Shown here piece after piece: positions 33,982 through 46,257 of a stretch of DNA of 64,000 nucleotides. The DNA is taken from contig NW_004624800.1 in NCBI RefSeq assembly GCF_000247695.1, forward strand, positions 9,162,202-9,226,201. Direction: 5' to 3'. How positions within the stretch are numbered: the first letter of the stretch is position 1; every line of letters begins with the position of its first letter. Position numbers and translations under genes: made by a program. The notes below the pieces were generated by a model that was not told where the DNA came from, made no database searches, and saw only the letters and a program-made list of their open reading frames with translations. This DNA comes from Heterocephalus glaber (taxonomy: Eukaryota; Chordata; Mammalia; Rodentia; Bathyergidae).

Positions 33982-34256
33982 GTAGTCACGGACCCTTATG
34001 CATGGGCAGAGAGAAAGGCCTGCTGCGGAATCCTCTGTCTGGCCGTGCTCTGAGGCAACCCTTTGACACTCCTCAGGGACTAAGCTCCAGCTGTCTGGGT
34101 ACTTCCTCTTTAACAGGACAACTTTACCAGCTGTCTTCCCTTCATCTCTCACCGCCTTGGGTTCCTATAATATTTCCTTCAACTCCCAAATAAATGACTT
34201 ATACTTGAATTTTCATCTAGCCTTCTGTTTTTAGGAGAACTCACACTAACACACTT
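33982..34256 (+). mobile_element. LTR-like 3' end, diverged
   Basis: The text AACTCCCAAATAAATGACTT, ATCTAGCCTTCTGTTTTTAG and GAGAACTCACACTAACACA resembles the polyadenylation part and terminus of a mammalian ERVL-type LTR ('aataaatcacttgtat ... tctgcttctgggggaaccc ... taagaca'). The upstream part is GC-richer and probably belongs to the same LTR. Orientation is plus; the family is not assigned. Confidence 0.45.
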
Positions 34257-36194
34257 GCTACCTAAATGGTAGAATAAAATACCATGTATCAAAGGATATT
34301 AGCTGACAGCAAGAGAACAGGGAAAGAACTTGAGACCACTCTCACTACTCCCTTGCAATGTCCTCATTTCCTCCACCTGTTTAACAAGATTAGATGCATA
34401 CTGCAAAAGGTAATTCAGTGCACCATGGAACATGAATGAATTTCATGAATTTCCTTCCAAATGTGAGTAAGCATTTCCCATTTTCACAAGGAGAATCTTC
34501 TTTCTTGAAATGGCATTGGTCCTGATCAATTCTATAAAATGATACTTTTGTCATAATCGCTTCTCTAGTGATAAGGTTCAATTGTGCAATGATTTTCAGC
34601 TTATAATATTTCAAATTACCTTGAAGTAACCCTGAGAACTTGGATGGGTTAATTTTATTTTTGAAAGAATCCTAAGACAGTAGGATGTATATGCAGCTCA
34701 ATATATCCTTCTTACCAGAAATGATGTTTACTTTACTGTACAATGATGATTGCTTTTTTGTTAAGATAATAATTTGGAAGCAAAGGGCATTTCTGAATGC
34801 AAAAATATGTTGTAAAAGTTTCGTTTCCAAGTAAGTTAAAAATTGATTATTTCAGACATATAAATTATTTTTACATCAATTTCGTCTTACTGCCAAAATT
34901 TAAACATGTATTTCAAGTTCACTAGCCAGAAGATTCTGTGCATTTATTGCTAGAAATTTGCTCTCTATGGACATAATATTTATGCCTCTGTGGCATGCAT
35001 CATTTGATTCGATGTCTGCTTAACTTAAATGTGATGGGTTGACATTATCAAACTGAGCAGAGATTTTTGTAACCTGAAACAGAATGTTCTTGTGTATATA
35101 CAGAAGGAGTGGTAATTGAGAGATGCAGAGAAGCAGCAGAAATTGTCACATAGGGTTTGTCCAATATTATCATTAAAACTCATATGAGTAGAACAAATAA
35201 GTCAATTAGAAGGGAATAATTACTTATATGAATATTTAATTATATTTTTCCTACTAATGTTCTTTCCTGAGGTTATTGGTTCAATGCAATATAGACTGTT
35301 TCTGAAAGAAATTACTCTTAACTTTATAAAAAGTAAGACTTTGAAAAAATTAAGGCCCAATTTTTGATAAATTATTTTCAATTGAAGAATATAGAGAGAT
35401 AAATTTAATGATGAATTGCACAGCTAAGGGGCAATAGCATCCTTCAAATAACAATATTGAAGCGTAACCTATTTTATTTCAAAATTTGATTATTATTTTG
35501 AAGAGCTAAATCATGTTTAATATTCATTGATATGATAAGTATTTATGGAGTGCCTTCAGTATTTCAAATGCCATACTAGTGACTAGAGTTCAAAGACAAA
35601 ATAAACAAGGATTTTCCTTTCTGGAAATAACAAAACAAGTCACTTAAATATACACAATGCTGAGTGTTATGTACAAGGACAGTTACTGTATTAGATGAGC
35701 ATTTTGCTTCAGAGTGGAAAGAGCACACCACTGAATGATATTGTGATGCTAATTTATACTTAAGTACATTCTGCACACAATGCTGGGTAAAGAGCTCTTA
35801 TATTCGCATTGAGTCCCAAAAGCATCTTTTGGAAGTATGTGCAGAAGTAGATATGGTTATTATGAGATTTGAGGTTTATATAACCTGAGAGTTATACAAA
35901 GGAAGGAAATATATAAAGTTGTGTAAAGGAAGGAAGAGAATGCACTGACATTTTTGTCAAGAAAATTTTGGCAAAACATATGGCCATGTGAACATATTGT
36001 GTAGGCTCTTGGGATTTGTGCTTTTCTTGGATTCACAATGAGTCCTCCGCCCCAAATTATAACTTTACAAAATTTTCAGATGAGAAAATTGGAGATCAAA
36101 GAGCTCACTAATTGAATCCTCCGCATTCCGTGAAGTAGCTCTGAAGACATCACACAGGCCAATTTGATTGATGTATTCATTGGTTGCCAGGTGA
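34257..36194. other. Mostly unique sequence, no gene seen
   Basis: The stretch 35535-35650 weakly resembles an old interspersed repeat that begins 'ttatggagtgcc' and ends 'aacaaggattttcc', but I could not assign it. The rest is AT-rich without features. Confidence 0.35.
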
Positions 36195-36310
36195 AATTCA
36201 GTTCTTTCTACAGATGAAGACACAAGAGTATAAAGTATCCATGCCTACTGCTAAAATTTATCTCTGAGTCGGAGAACTAGAACATTTAAATCTAGTGACA
36301 CTGGATTACC
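36195..36310 (-). repeat. MIR fragment
   Basis: CTACAGATGAAGACACAAGA, AAAGTATCCATGCCTACTGC and GGAGAACTAGAACATTTAAA follow the reverse complement of MIR in order but are strongly diverged. Confidence 0.35.
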
Positions 36311-37337
36311 TAAAGTCATTCAACCCATAACTTCTTGGTGAAAAGTTTCCTACAAATCAGAAGAGTCATAGATGACATTTTAAAATTTTATGCACTGGTG
36401 TTTGGATAAATCAATTTATGATTTGCTCAACATGCCATAATGTCACATATTCTGATAAAATGGCTAAAAGTAATCTGACATTTGATTGATTTTTCAAGTG
36501 TCACTACATAAAAGATACTAGTATCCCTGGGTTAAGTAAAATAAGTTTTGCAATTCTACTTATTTAGTTTCAATGTTAATATTTCCATGATATTTAACTC
36601 AGCAAAACTCAACTGCAGAGGGCCAAATACCTGATCAAACATTATGCCAAACCTTATGCCCAAAAAATGCATGGAGATTTATGGCTACCATGGAAGCATA
36701 AAGTAAAAAGAAAGTTTCTTTTTTAATTTGAGGTTTGCCAACAGAGATGGACGTTTATTGAAATTTCACTTTTAGAAAATGATACCTTTATATGCACAAA
36801 AACAACTCAGCTGAAGTGAAATTAGTCTGGGAATGGGAATTTAGATTTATAGAAGCAAGTACTTAAAAAATTAATCAATCATTCCCTGATTCTTGAAAAA
36901 ATGCAGTGTCTTCAAGGGCACTGCTATGGTAGCTGTCCCATGGTACAAGGTATTACTCTACTGAGAACATTTTAATCTTCTAGACTCAATCAGTGAGGAT
37001 CATTAATAAACACAAGCCAGCTCTGGTAATCACAGCAACTGATGTGCATGTTAACCTCAGTAAGAGGGTGAGATTATCAGGCCTCATCCAATAATCAATT
37101 TTAATCACCTAGAAGAATACAACATTTTAGACAGAAAGCAAAGATTCTTTATTAGAGCATTTGTGCCTATAAGAACCTCATGAACTACATAGGTTAGAGT
37201 GATCTACATTTCCTAACTACACAATGCTCATAGTTCCTGAAGGTTTTATATACATTCTTATCATCCTGATGCGGTTGAAATCTTCTCATAATTCAAGTTC
37301 AATTGCTCATTGTATGGTACAATTAGATATTCTCTCT
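36311..37337. other. Unique sequence, no gene seen
   Basis: No coding region or confident repeat was found. Confidence 0.4.
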
Positions 37338-37622
37338 GATGAGCCAATCATAGGAATACAGATGCACCTTGAAAACATAATGTTACTTGAAATAAATCAG
37401 AGAGAGACTGAAACAACTTATGTTTTCTCTCATATGAGAAATCCAAAGTATAAATAAGTAAACTAAAAGATTAGAGGAAACAGGGAGATAGATCTATTGC
37501 AAATGGCAAGGGAAATAAGAAATGGGGAAGGAGAAAGGGGGCATAAAAAGAATTGAGATGCATTATGTATATGTGCCAAATGCCCACAATTTGTATTGCA
37601 AACATATATTAATAAATAAAAA
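37338..37622 (+). mobile_element. Old L1 3' end
   Basis: GATGCACCTTGAAAACATAA, TGTTACTTGAAATAAATCAG, AGAGAGACTGAAACAACTTA and CTCATATGAGAAATCCAAAG match the end of L1 ORF2 and the start of its 3' UTR in order. A purine-rich 3' UTR and an AATAAATAAAA tail end follow. It is 5'-truncated. The frame at 37224-37457 partly reads through this element. Confidence 0.75.
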
Positions 37623-38164
37623 TTCTGAAAATCAAAAGATAATCTAGTCCAGAGAATGTAGTCTCTGGGATTTTTCTATAATCCTTAAAATAAAGTAACT
37701 TTTCCAAATAAAGAGAAACTCATGAAAACTCTAATTATAAAATCAATAATTCAAAGTGATTTTTGTAAAATTCCTTTTCGTGTCTCAGGATTCATGAATG
37801 AATAAATTCATTAATTTAAGTTTCATTTTAAAGCTATATGGTGAGAAAGGTTCCAATGAAAAGATAGATTTTTCCATACAATTCCTAGCTTGTCATCATG
37901 GAAAATAGAGCATTTTGGACAGCAGGTTGGACATTACAAAGTGAAGAAACTTTATTGTACATATTCTGGATTGTGAGTGTTCCTCAAGATGCACAAAGGT
38001 TTTGTTCTGAAATATACTAATTTCACCTCCTCTCTCTCTCTCACATACCAAATCTGTCAGTGTTTTGAAGTACACATTTTTTTAAGTTTTCAATAAATAT
38101 TTTATGTAAATCTCGTCTAAAAGGCATTACCAGATTGGTAAGCATATGTACTGAATATCTGAAT
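37623..38164. other. Unique sequence, no gene seen
   Basis: AT-rich, with a short CT run near 38032-38042 and a small GAATATCT repeat at 38152-38169. Confidence 0.4.
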
Positions 38165-38290
38165 ATCTGAATTCAGAAGCTATTCTTCCTATGCCCACTG
38201 TGTGACCTAGGGCTGGTCACCTACATCCTTCAAGCCTCTGTGTTTCCACATACACGGTGAAGATGTCTATCTTCCTCCTCAGACCATGTT
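38165..38290 (+). repeat. MIR SINE
   Basis: CAGAAGCTATTCTTCCTATG, CCCACTGTGTGACCTAGGGC, TGGTCACCTACATCCTTCAA and GCCTCTGTGTTTCCACATAC match the MIR core ('gctgtgtgaccttgggcaagtcacttaacctctctgagcctcagtttcc') in order. Confidence 0.7.
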
Positions 38291-38599
38291 AGTCTTGAGT
38301 AATATATTTTGTGGATACACTCCACACAGAAAGATGTTTTGGGGGAAGTGAAAGAGATGCAATTTTATTTTTCTTCCCAAGACTTCCACCTACAAGCACC
38401 AGCCAGGAAACCTATTGACCCCAAATGGAAAGCATTTGTTTTACCTACAGTGAAGATGGCATTGATTGGTTTGGAGATTTAAGGTTGAAGCCTAGTAGCA
38501 GCTGCAAGGTCATAAAAGCTAAGCTGTACCTGTAGAAAATGATTTTTTTAGATTTCTGTAATTCTGCATAACATATTTTGATACTTAAGCTTAATCATC

Positions 38600-38950
38600 A
38601 CCTTTACGGGATTGAGAGGCTCCTAGAGAGGTGATTGGATCATTGTATGGTTTACTCTTCAGTGGATTAATCCCCTGATTTTACAGCTGAATGTGCTGTT
38701 AGGAGGTGGTGCTCAGTTAAAGGTGCCTTTAGAGGGTGTATCTCTTGGTGTAGATTTTCCCCAATGCCCTGGTTCGTGCCACCCTGAGGTGAGCAGCACT
38801 CCTGTTTCATGCCCTTTCATCATGATGTTTCTACCTTGGAGCCAGCTGATCATGGGCTGAACCCTCTGAAAACATGAATTAAAATAAATCTCCCTCCTTT
38901 AAATTGCAAATATCAGGTATCAGCCATGGGAAACCTAACTAATACTGATA
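38600..38950 (+). mobile_element. MaLR-type solo LTR, copy B
   Basis: CTAGAGAGGTGATTGGATCA, TCAGTGGATTAATCCCCTG, GGAGGTGGTGCTCAGTTAAA, TTGGAGCCAGCTGATCATGG, CTGAACCCTCTGAAAACATG, AAAATAAATCTCCCTCCTTT and AACCTAACTAATACTG give the complete order of an ERVL-MaLR LTR with its polyadenylation signal. The left limit is uncertain. No internal retroviral sequence is adjacent. Confidence 0.7.
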
Positions 38951-39575
38951 AAATGCTAAAAAAGTGCCTCATCAGAGCATACGGCCTAAAGTAGAGGAGA
39001 AAAGAGAGTCCATCCTTTCTTATTCTGGTTGGTCTCAGGGCCAAGAAAGCGGAGATAAGTAGATTGAATGGAGAAACAGTTGTATGTGGCTATTTCTTAT
39101 CTGTGCTGGTGGGAGAGATGGGAAATGGACTAGTGTGAGTCATTAAAATCCAGAGTAGTTCCTCTTATCTCAAAGAGATATCTTCATAGGCTGTGCCCCA
39201 CATCAAATGGGTAAAATAGATGTTAGAAGGTAAAAAGACTATGAAAGTGAATGTATTTTTTAAGAAAAAGCATTTGAGAAGTTATCAGTGAGCATTCCAG
39301 GTCACTAATAAGGTGACAGGCCCAGAGTGCCCTTGGGTTTCTGGAATTACAGTGGGAGGGAGGCAGACATGCTGTTTGATGCAAGTTCAACGGTAGAACC
39401 CATAGAAAGCACTGCCAAAGAAGTGGGAGATTTATTCCAGCTGAAAACCATGAAGTCTGAAACTGCGTGAAGCTACGTCCAGACCTCCAGTGTTCTTTGT
39501 CTACTAGCACACAGCAAGGGAGAGTATCAGAGGCCATATGCTTACTTGCAGGATGAAGCTTCCTGGAGTTGTAGT
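38951..39575. other. Unique sequence, no gene seen
   Basis: No feature could be supported. The 104-codon minus-strand frame at 39223-39537 has no recognisable domain. Confidence 0.4.
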
Positions 39576-39583
39576 TTATGTCA

Positions 39584-39662
39584 CAGTGGTGGTGAACCTA
39601 TGGCACATGTGCCACAGTGGGATGTTTTTAACATTGAAAACTAAAAAGCTTCGCCATTATTG
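39584..39662. mobile_element. Short hAT-like non-autonomous element
   Basis: A 79-bp unit starts CAGTGGTGGTGAACCTATGG and ends AAAGCTTCGCCATTATTG. The end read in reverse complement is CAATAATGGCGAAGCTTT, giving terminal inverted repeats matching at about 12 of 18 positions. The 8-bp flanks TTATGTCA and GTATATGA agree at 5 of 8, which fits a worn hAT target duplication. The start also resembles widespread vertebrate hAT termini with a 'gtggcgaacctatggcac' word. Too short to encode anything. Confidence 0.5.
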
Positions 39663-39670
39663 GTATATGA

Positions 39671-42600
39671 CTGTATACTCATCCAAATTTGGCAGTTACA
39701 TACTTGAGCAGGAAGTGTCAAATGCAAAACTATAGAGGAATCCAGGCATCCAACCTGTGAATTGGACCTCCCCAGGCCAGATGGCTGGGCTCCAGTGATA
39801 TTGGTCCTTGTCCCTGATCTTCCACATGACCAGGTAACATATCCCTTTGAAGTTCCTACTAGAGAGAACAGGAAGAAAGAGTAAATCTGGGAATATTCAA
39901 GGCTAAGATATTTTATACTGTCAACCTAAATGACACCCAGAGAAAGATTCTCCATATATCAGTGAGTTTATTTGGGAATAGCAGAGCATTGCAATAGGGA
40001 TATGTGTGCCACAGTAAATTACAGTTATTATGTTTGACAGTCCAATGCATATTGTGTGATTGGATTCCATATAAGCCTCTCCACTTGCTATCTAAAGGAG
40101 AATGGGAGAGGTTAGCAAATAGGATCAGATCCTTTAAGGAAAATTTGAATATACTATCAATACCGTTTTCCCCCACATTTACCATACCATAGTCACCAGT
40201 ACAATGCTCCCAATAACAATAACTAAAGGAATCCTCACAAGAACTTACTCAGGGAATGCATTATCCCTAGGAACTACTGCAAGACTGATACAAGGGCAAC
40301 ATTTGCTGTTTCACTAAGCATGAATTTTGAGTAGAGATAGACAAGACTGCCTTATTTTTTTTTCATGGTGAGGTATCATTTAACCCTGTATATTTTTCTC
40401 ATTTCACAAAATTTTGTTCAAATATAAAAGTCTAAATAATTAGGAACTAGATTACTATCCACTCATGCAACCAAGCCCTCCAGATTTTGGCTCAATATTG
40501 GTAGGGCCTTAGACAAAAGAAAACCAGGTGGAGTTGAGTATTGCTTTGACATAAAAGAAAGAGAACCACAACCAACTACTGATGTATAGGTTTACATACA
40601 AGGAAGTAGGTGTGAGTGGAATTCCATCTTGCCCTCCTTCTCCGGTTGCAGATGATCCTTCAGCTCTGCCATCCCTGCCTACTCTCCCTCCTCCAGTTAG
40701 TAACTCTCTTCTTGTTAGTGCTCTCCAAGCTTTATGTACGATTATGTTAATGGACTGGCTGTGTTTGGTGATGGTGGGTGAGCATAAGATGATTCAGGAG
40801 GGCAGAAGTCAACAAGAAATCCTTGGTTAAGGCTGTGAGCCCCAGTGAGAGACCAGGAGGATCCCACAGACAGGGAGGTGGCTGGGGTGCAGAGCTGCGA
40901 GCTTGAGGAAGAGGTAGCTTATGTGTTTTTAAACCAGTTCTGGGTTAGACTTATCAAGGACCAAGGCAGGCTGAAAGCTTTTCTATGTCTATTCTAAGGC
41001 TAGCTGTGCAGAGTCTTCAGATAGCTCATCCCCAGGTTTGTAAGAGGTGAAAATGTTCCCTACTATGAAAAGAGGCAAAGAGAGGAGTCAAGTTTTAGGG
41101 ATTTGTTAAAAAAAATGTATATATTCTTATACAAATTATGAATGTATAGGTAATATAGATTCATATAGCTGATATATGAATATAATTGATATGTATGTAT
41201 AGATTTATATAGCTGATATGTGAAAAATATAGAAGAAAAGCCATAAAAGATTCAAAGGTAATGTCTGCTTATGCCACGTAGGATCATTTTCATAGTTGTC
41301 TGATGTTTTATAGTGATACGTAAAACCTCAGCAGTTTTATCTTAGACACTCCTAACCATGTACACAAAACTGAGATACCACCTAAAGAACTGATCTACAC
41401 TAACCAACTTGAAGTTTTATAGTCCTGTCAATTAAGGAACTTAACATACAGCAAGGGGAGGGGCAAGCTCCTACTATAACGGCAGTGTCCCAAGTCTGTC
41501 CTGGCATTTCATGTTCCAGGGGTGGATGAATAATTTAATCTTCATGAGCCATCAATTTTAGTCCTCCTTCAAAAGTTTGGCAAAGGTCCCAGTTAATTTC
41601 ATTTATGATGTGGATTTTTTTGAGACCATGAACATTCAGAAAGTGAAAAAGGGCAATCATCATCTCGTTATATGAGTGTGTTTCTGCTCTTTTTTCCCCC
41701 TTCCATTAATACCTTATCGATTCATTAATCAACAACAAAAGAAAGGGTAAGGACATGCCATTTCCTCATTAATTAGCCATAGGAACAAGCAACACTAATC
41801 AGTCTTATTTCAACTACCAGTAATTAGTCTAAAATTTTTAATGAGAGAGGACAATAAAGTAGAGAAAATTGAACATACTTGATAATTTTTTTATAGAACA
41901 AAAACATGTTAAGAAGTCTAAGATTCAAACCTTGCAAAATATGCAATCAGGAAATAGTCTTGAATGTAACAGTTTTATTCATGACTTTGAAGGATTGTTT
42001 TGTCATTAGCTAACACAGATTTTTGGTGAGGTAATGCAACAAATTGCCACTTTCTTGTCCTACTCACCTCCAAAAAATTAATCTGTTAAATTGAGAAATA
42101 CTAAGAACAGACTTTAGTAACTATAAAAAGTACTAATCAAATCTTTACAGAATTGTGAAAACTTTTTCCATGTTAAAACAGGTTCTTGTTTCTGTTAATC
42201 AAGAAACTTTTTAGTTACTTGCACATTGGTCATTTATCAAATATTTATTTGCCCACTAGTATGTGCCTTCTGTTGTGCAAGTTGCTATATTTGCTTTATA
42301 ATGTTATAAAAATGTTCATGATATGTAAAATGGTCTACCTCAAAAGGGGTAAAATAAATGTTAACAAACAAAAATGCATTTTTATAAATTGAGATAATTT
42401 CCAAGATAAAAATAATTGCTTTTGCTTTGTAATTCTGAATAGCTTTGAGCATTTCATTACGTTTGTTTGTCTAAGATCTCATCCGAGTCTATTGACAATT
42501 AAATATAAACATTCCTTTTCACTGAAATATTTCTTTTTTCAACAGATCTCTTCTTCATCCTTTTACCTTTCATTAAGAAGGATAAATCCTTCTTATAGTT

Positions 42601-45419
42601 GGATTTCCACTTTTAATCCGCATTTTGTCTATCCTAAAGGGGATGTCCCTTTCCTTAATCTACCTAACCAACAGACTATATTATTGTTCACATGGTCATT
42701 GACTTTATCTTTTAATCAAACCAGTCTTTTCTTCTGCTACTAGACTCACATTAGGACACAGATATTGTCTTGGTGCAGGGTCTTAGAATATCATGCACTG
42801 GCCTTGACTCACTGGTCAGCACACTAATTAGTGGTCAGATCAGAAAGCTCCCTACACGGGGTCTTGCTCGTGGAGCTGGCACCCTAAAAACTAAATATCC
42901 AAGAAGACACCAAGAAATAAAGCATCATAACAAGATAGAATGAAGGGTGTGTCTCCCTGAAAATCTTCCACTCAAAAGAGGAAGGAAGCTCTGATTTTTT
43001 TCTGACAATTGTCTTCACCAGTGGTTTTGGTTGTGTAAGAATAAAGTGCCCAGGTTTGGGGTGAATATTTGAGGACATGTGTCAATTTTGCTGTTTGAGA
43101 TTGACATCATTACAAAAAATATCTGGTTTTATACTCTTTACAAATAAAACTGATGCCAAAAGCACAGAAAAAAAATACAATTTTATTTTGGATTATAGAC
43201 TTTAAAGTTGCTATGAATTCAGTGTAATGGAAGAAATTTTAACATGTAGATAGAAGTTAAGTATGTGCTGCTGAAGCACCAAGCTACTGATTAATTTGTA
43301 CCTGGGAGTTTTGTTGGTAAGGTCAAGTGTGGGTTAAACACAAGCATATAGACCGATAAATTGTATTTTAATAAGTTATGTATTTAATGTTTTAATGTAT
43401 TTCATCACTTTCACCTTGCAGCACAAACTAATTTTGACGAGGAACAGAAAAGTAATGCTTATAAAATGAGAAATGGTGCACTGTGTTTCTGACACTTAAG
43501 GTCAAGTGCTGAAGATGCATTCATTGTATATTAATGTATTCAATATATCAGGGAAGAAGTGAATGTCCACCCTCCCTTTTGGGTCTAGACTGTTTCATAA
43601 ACCTATTTTTACTTTCTTCAATCTGATTAATAGTGTCCCAGAAATATTCTGTCCTGACAGCACATAAAGACAGCTTTGCTATTACATGAGAATCACTAAG
43701 GAACTTGTTCTCATTATATCTGAAATAAAACATTTCAGAAATTGAAAATAATATCATGTAGAGATTTTATTAGGCACAACATAGTATGTTGTTTTCCTAT
43801 AGGAATTTATTCAAGGCTCATGATTAATTGTTGCAATTTTGGCTGAATTATTTGAACTCCTAAATGGATTCTTCCACTGAAAACTTTGCTGGAATGGTTC
43901 AACATTTGTATCTGCATTAACAGCTCTGATTGAAATTCACAACACAAATCTATTTTACAATTTTCTCCATCTAGGTCTATGATTTCAACTTGCAATATGT
44001 CCTTGAAAATAGTGTTGTTAATAATGTTTAAAATATGCAAAAGTAGAAGATAGCTAAAACCAAACACAAATAACAAAATGATTTAGAGGTCATTAGATTC
44101 TCCATGAATAGATTCCACATAGTGGCCTGCTCTTTCTGGACGACTCTGCTGGGTTTGTGGCCTCATGGAGAAGAATTATGAACGTATTCTTGTAGACAAC
44201 ATAGAGAACAGAAATCTCTCTACAAACTTCCATCTTAAGGAACAAAAAAGATTTTTCTTAAATACTGTACATTGTTTCATTTACCCTAAATATTAAAAAG
44301 TAAAGTCTCATGAAGTATGTAAGGTGCTATGTTAGATATTTCCCCATTATAGTATATATGCTATAAGCCATTCAATGTGAAGTTTCACTTGTAATTTATT
44401 TTATAGGGAGTAAACTGCTTAGTTTGAAGTTTAGAAATGTATTTTTTCCCTGGAAATTGGTCTTCCTTCTTTATTATGTACTTCTATTTAATATCTTAGT
44501 TTATAATATTATTTTTGCTAAGTTAAATTTCAAATTGGTGTCACAACTGATTAGAGAGATTTGAATGCAGACACAAAAATAGAGTACTAGCAACAACTTC
44601 CACTCTCCTGAACATTGTCATCTTTAAATTTAAAAGAAATTCACGTACTTTATTTTAGTTTCAAAAATTGCAAACTTTCTAGGATAGTCATCACTCAGAA
44701 TATATAAATATGTTTATCTTAGGAAGTTCTGCTCTGCAATTTAATAAATTGTGCAGTCCACAGGGAATACCATTAATTATGTAAAGACTGATGGGGATTC
44801 ATTTACTTAGTTTCTTTCTGAACCACTTGACTTGTCTCTATTTAATTAAACAATAATAAATGTGATGGTAGGGAGAAATTTATGCTGTCAGTGAACAATA
44901 CTAAATATGTCCCTGGAATAGAGAATGAAATTTAGATGTCTTCATATTTAGATAGAAACTCAGAGAAAGATAATTATAAACACTTTCTCACATGCCTAAA
45001 TCTCATTGACATGCATCCTCAATCATAAGTTCTCTCAAGTTCTGAGTTATGGGCTGCACCGAGAAGATAAATAACCATCAGTGAACCAGTACATTCTTTT
45101 ACTTAATTTCTTGGAGAGTCCATTGTCTTTAGTGGAAGCAGATTTTATGCATTTCATATAATGTTTACTTGTCCAACTTCAGTATGAAAATAGGACATGC
45201 ATTACATTTCAGTACATGGTGAAAATTAGAATATGTAAATTTAGAAGACACACTGCTAAGGAGTTGGGCAGTGAAGTAAAAACAATAATATTTTGTTAAC
45301 AATTGACATCATCCAACAACTTATATTTTAAATATAAATAATAAATTTAGTTGAAATTATCTAAAATAATTTAACTCTTTAGTGGAAATATGACCGTTTG
45401 CCAGTTCTTTTTAAATTTT
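39671..45419. other. Long stretch without recognised gene
   Basis: Nearly 6 kb of mostly AT-rich DNA. The part 40600-40900 is GC-richer with an 82-codon frame (40582-40830) lacking recognisable features. Two diverged copies of a 27-bp AT-rich word lie 44 bp apart at 41154-41224. A cluster of homeodomain-type TAATTA/ATTAATC words occurs at 41716-41859. Frames at 42492-42743, 43548-43757 and 43807-44076 show no family resemblance. Confidence 0.4.
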
Positions 45420-45436
45420 CTTTTGCTTGTTTTTAA

Positions 45437-45552
45437 GCTTTTATTTATTTATTTATTTATTTATGTATGTATGTATTGGTACCAGGGATTGAACTCAGGA
45501 CCTTGCACTTGTGTGGCAGGTGGTGGAACCACTGAGCTAAGTACCTACCCCT
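45437..45552 (-). mobile_element. ID-type SINE with (TTTA)n tail and target duplication
   Basis: Minus-strand ID copy; its A tail has become (TTTA)n(TGTA)n on the plus strand (45441-45477). The core reads GGTACCAGGGATTGAACTCA, GGACCTTGCACTTGTGTGGC and CCACTGAGCTAAGTACCTAC. Flanking 17-bp duplicates CTTTTGCTTGTTTTTAA (45420-45436) and CTTTTGCTTATTTTTAA (45553-45569) differ at one base. Confidence 0.95.
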
Positions 45553-45574
45553 CTTTTGCTTATTTTTAAATTTT

Positions 45575-45645
45575 TAAACTTTTCTATTAGTGCATGTTTG
45601 CAGTATATAATTATTACATTTCTGATGGGGAGTTGGTATATATCT
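45575..45645 (-). mobile_element. Short L1 3' end fragment
   Basis: CTTTTCTATTAGTGCATGTT, TGCAGTATATAATTATTACA parallels the terminal part of the minus-strand L1 at 16.55 kb (TTTTTATTAGTACATGTTAG, CAGTACATAATGTGTACA). Only the last few dozen bases are recognisable. Confidence 0.45.
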
Positions 45646-46217
45646 GATATTTTTTAACCACATAATCCATGACCATAAACATCAAAGAATGTGTGACAGG
45701 GATCATACATAGAGATAACCTGTCAATTTTCTTGTTTTGGGAAATTGGGCAGTTTTTATTACATTTCTACTCCTTTTTCTATCTTATTGGGCATGTAAAA
45801 GTTTCCTTTGGAATTAATGTAATGTATATCTGCTCATAACATGAGCAAAACATTCATACCAGTGCATGTCTCAATATACTAAAAAGAGCACATAGCAATT
45901 CCAATAAGCATTATACTATTTTCTCTGATACGTTTTTAAAGAACAAGGTCCACTTAGGTGTCAGTAGAAGTAGAGAACATTTTTATCAAACAGACATAAA
46001 TAACTCTGGGATTATTGGATTTTTATGTAATTCTCAATTTAAAGTTTAACATTTTTTTCTTTAAAGGATCTTGGATTCATAGATCTTAGAATTGTTAACT
46101 TTACTCTCCAGAGATGTAATGAAATGTTGCATGGAACAAAGATTTACAGAAAATTTCCCCACTGACATGTTTTATTTACTTAGTGAATGACCATTTTTTG
46201 ATGGCAAGTCAACAAGA

Positions 46218-46218
<1 letters not shown>
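45646..46218. other. Unique sequence, no gene seen
   Basis: May contain further decayed L1 3' UTR near the left end. Otherwise nothing is recognised. Confidence 0.35.

Positions 46219-46256
<38 letters not shown>
46219..46256. repeat. (TA)n(TG)n microsatellite
   Basis: A few TA units run into about 14 TG units and end in TTTC. Confidence 0.95.

Positions 46257-46257
<1 letters not shown>

Noticed and set aside
33775..34053. 92-codon plus-strand frame
   Set aside because: Runs through a (CAAA)n simple repeat into LTR-like sequence; not a gene.
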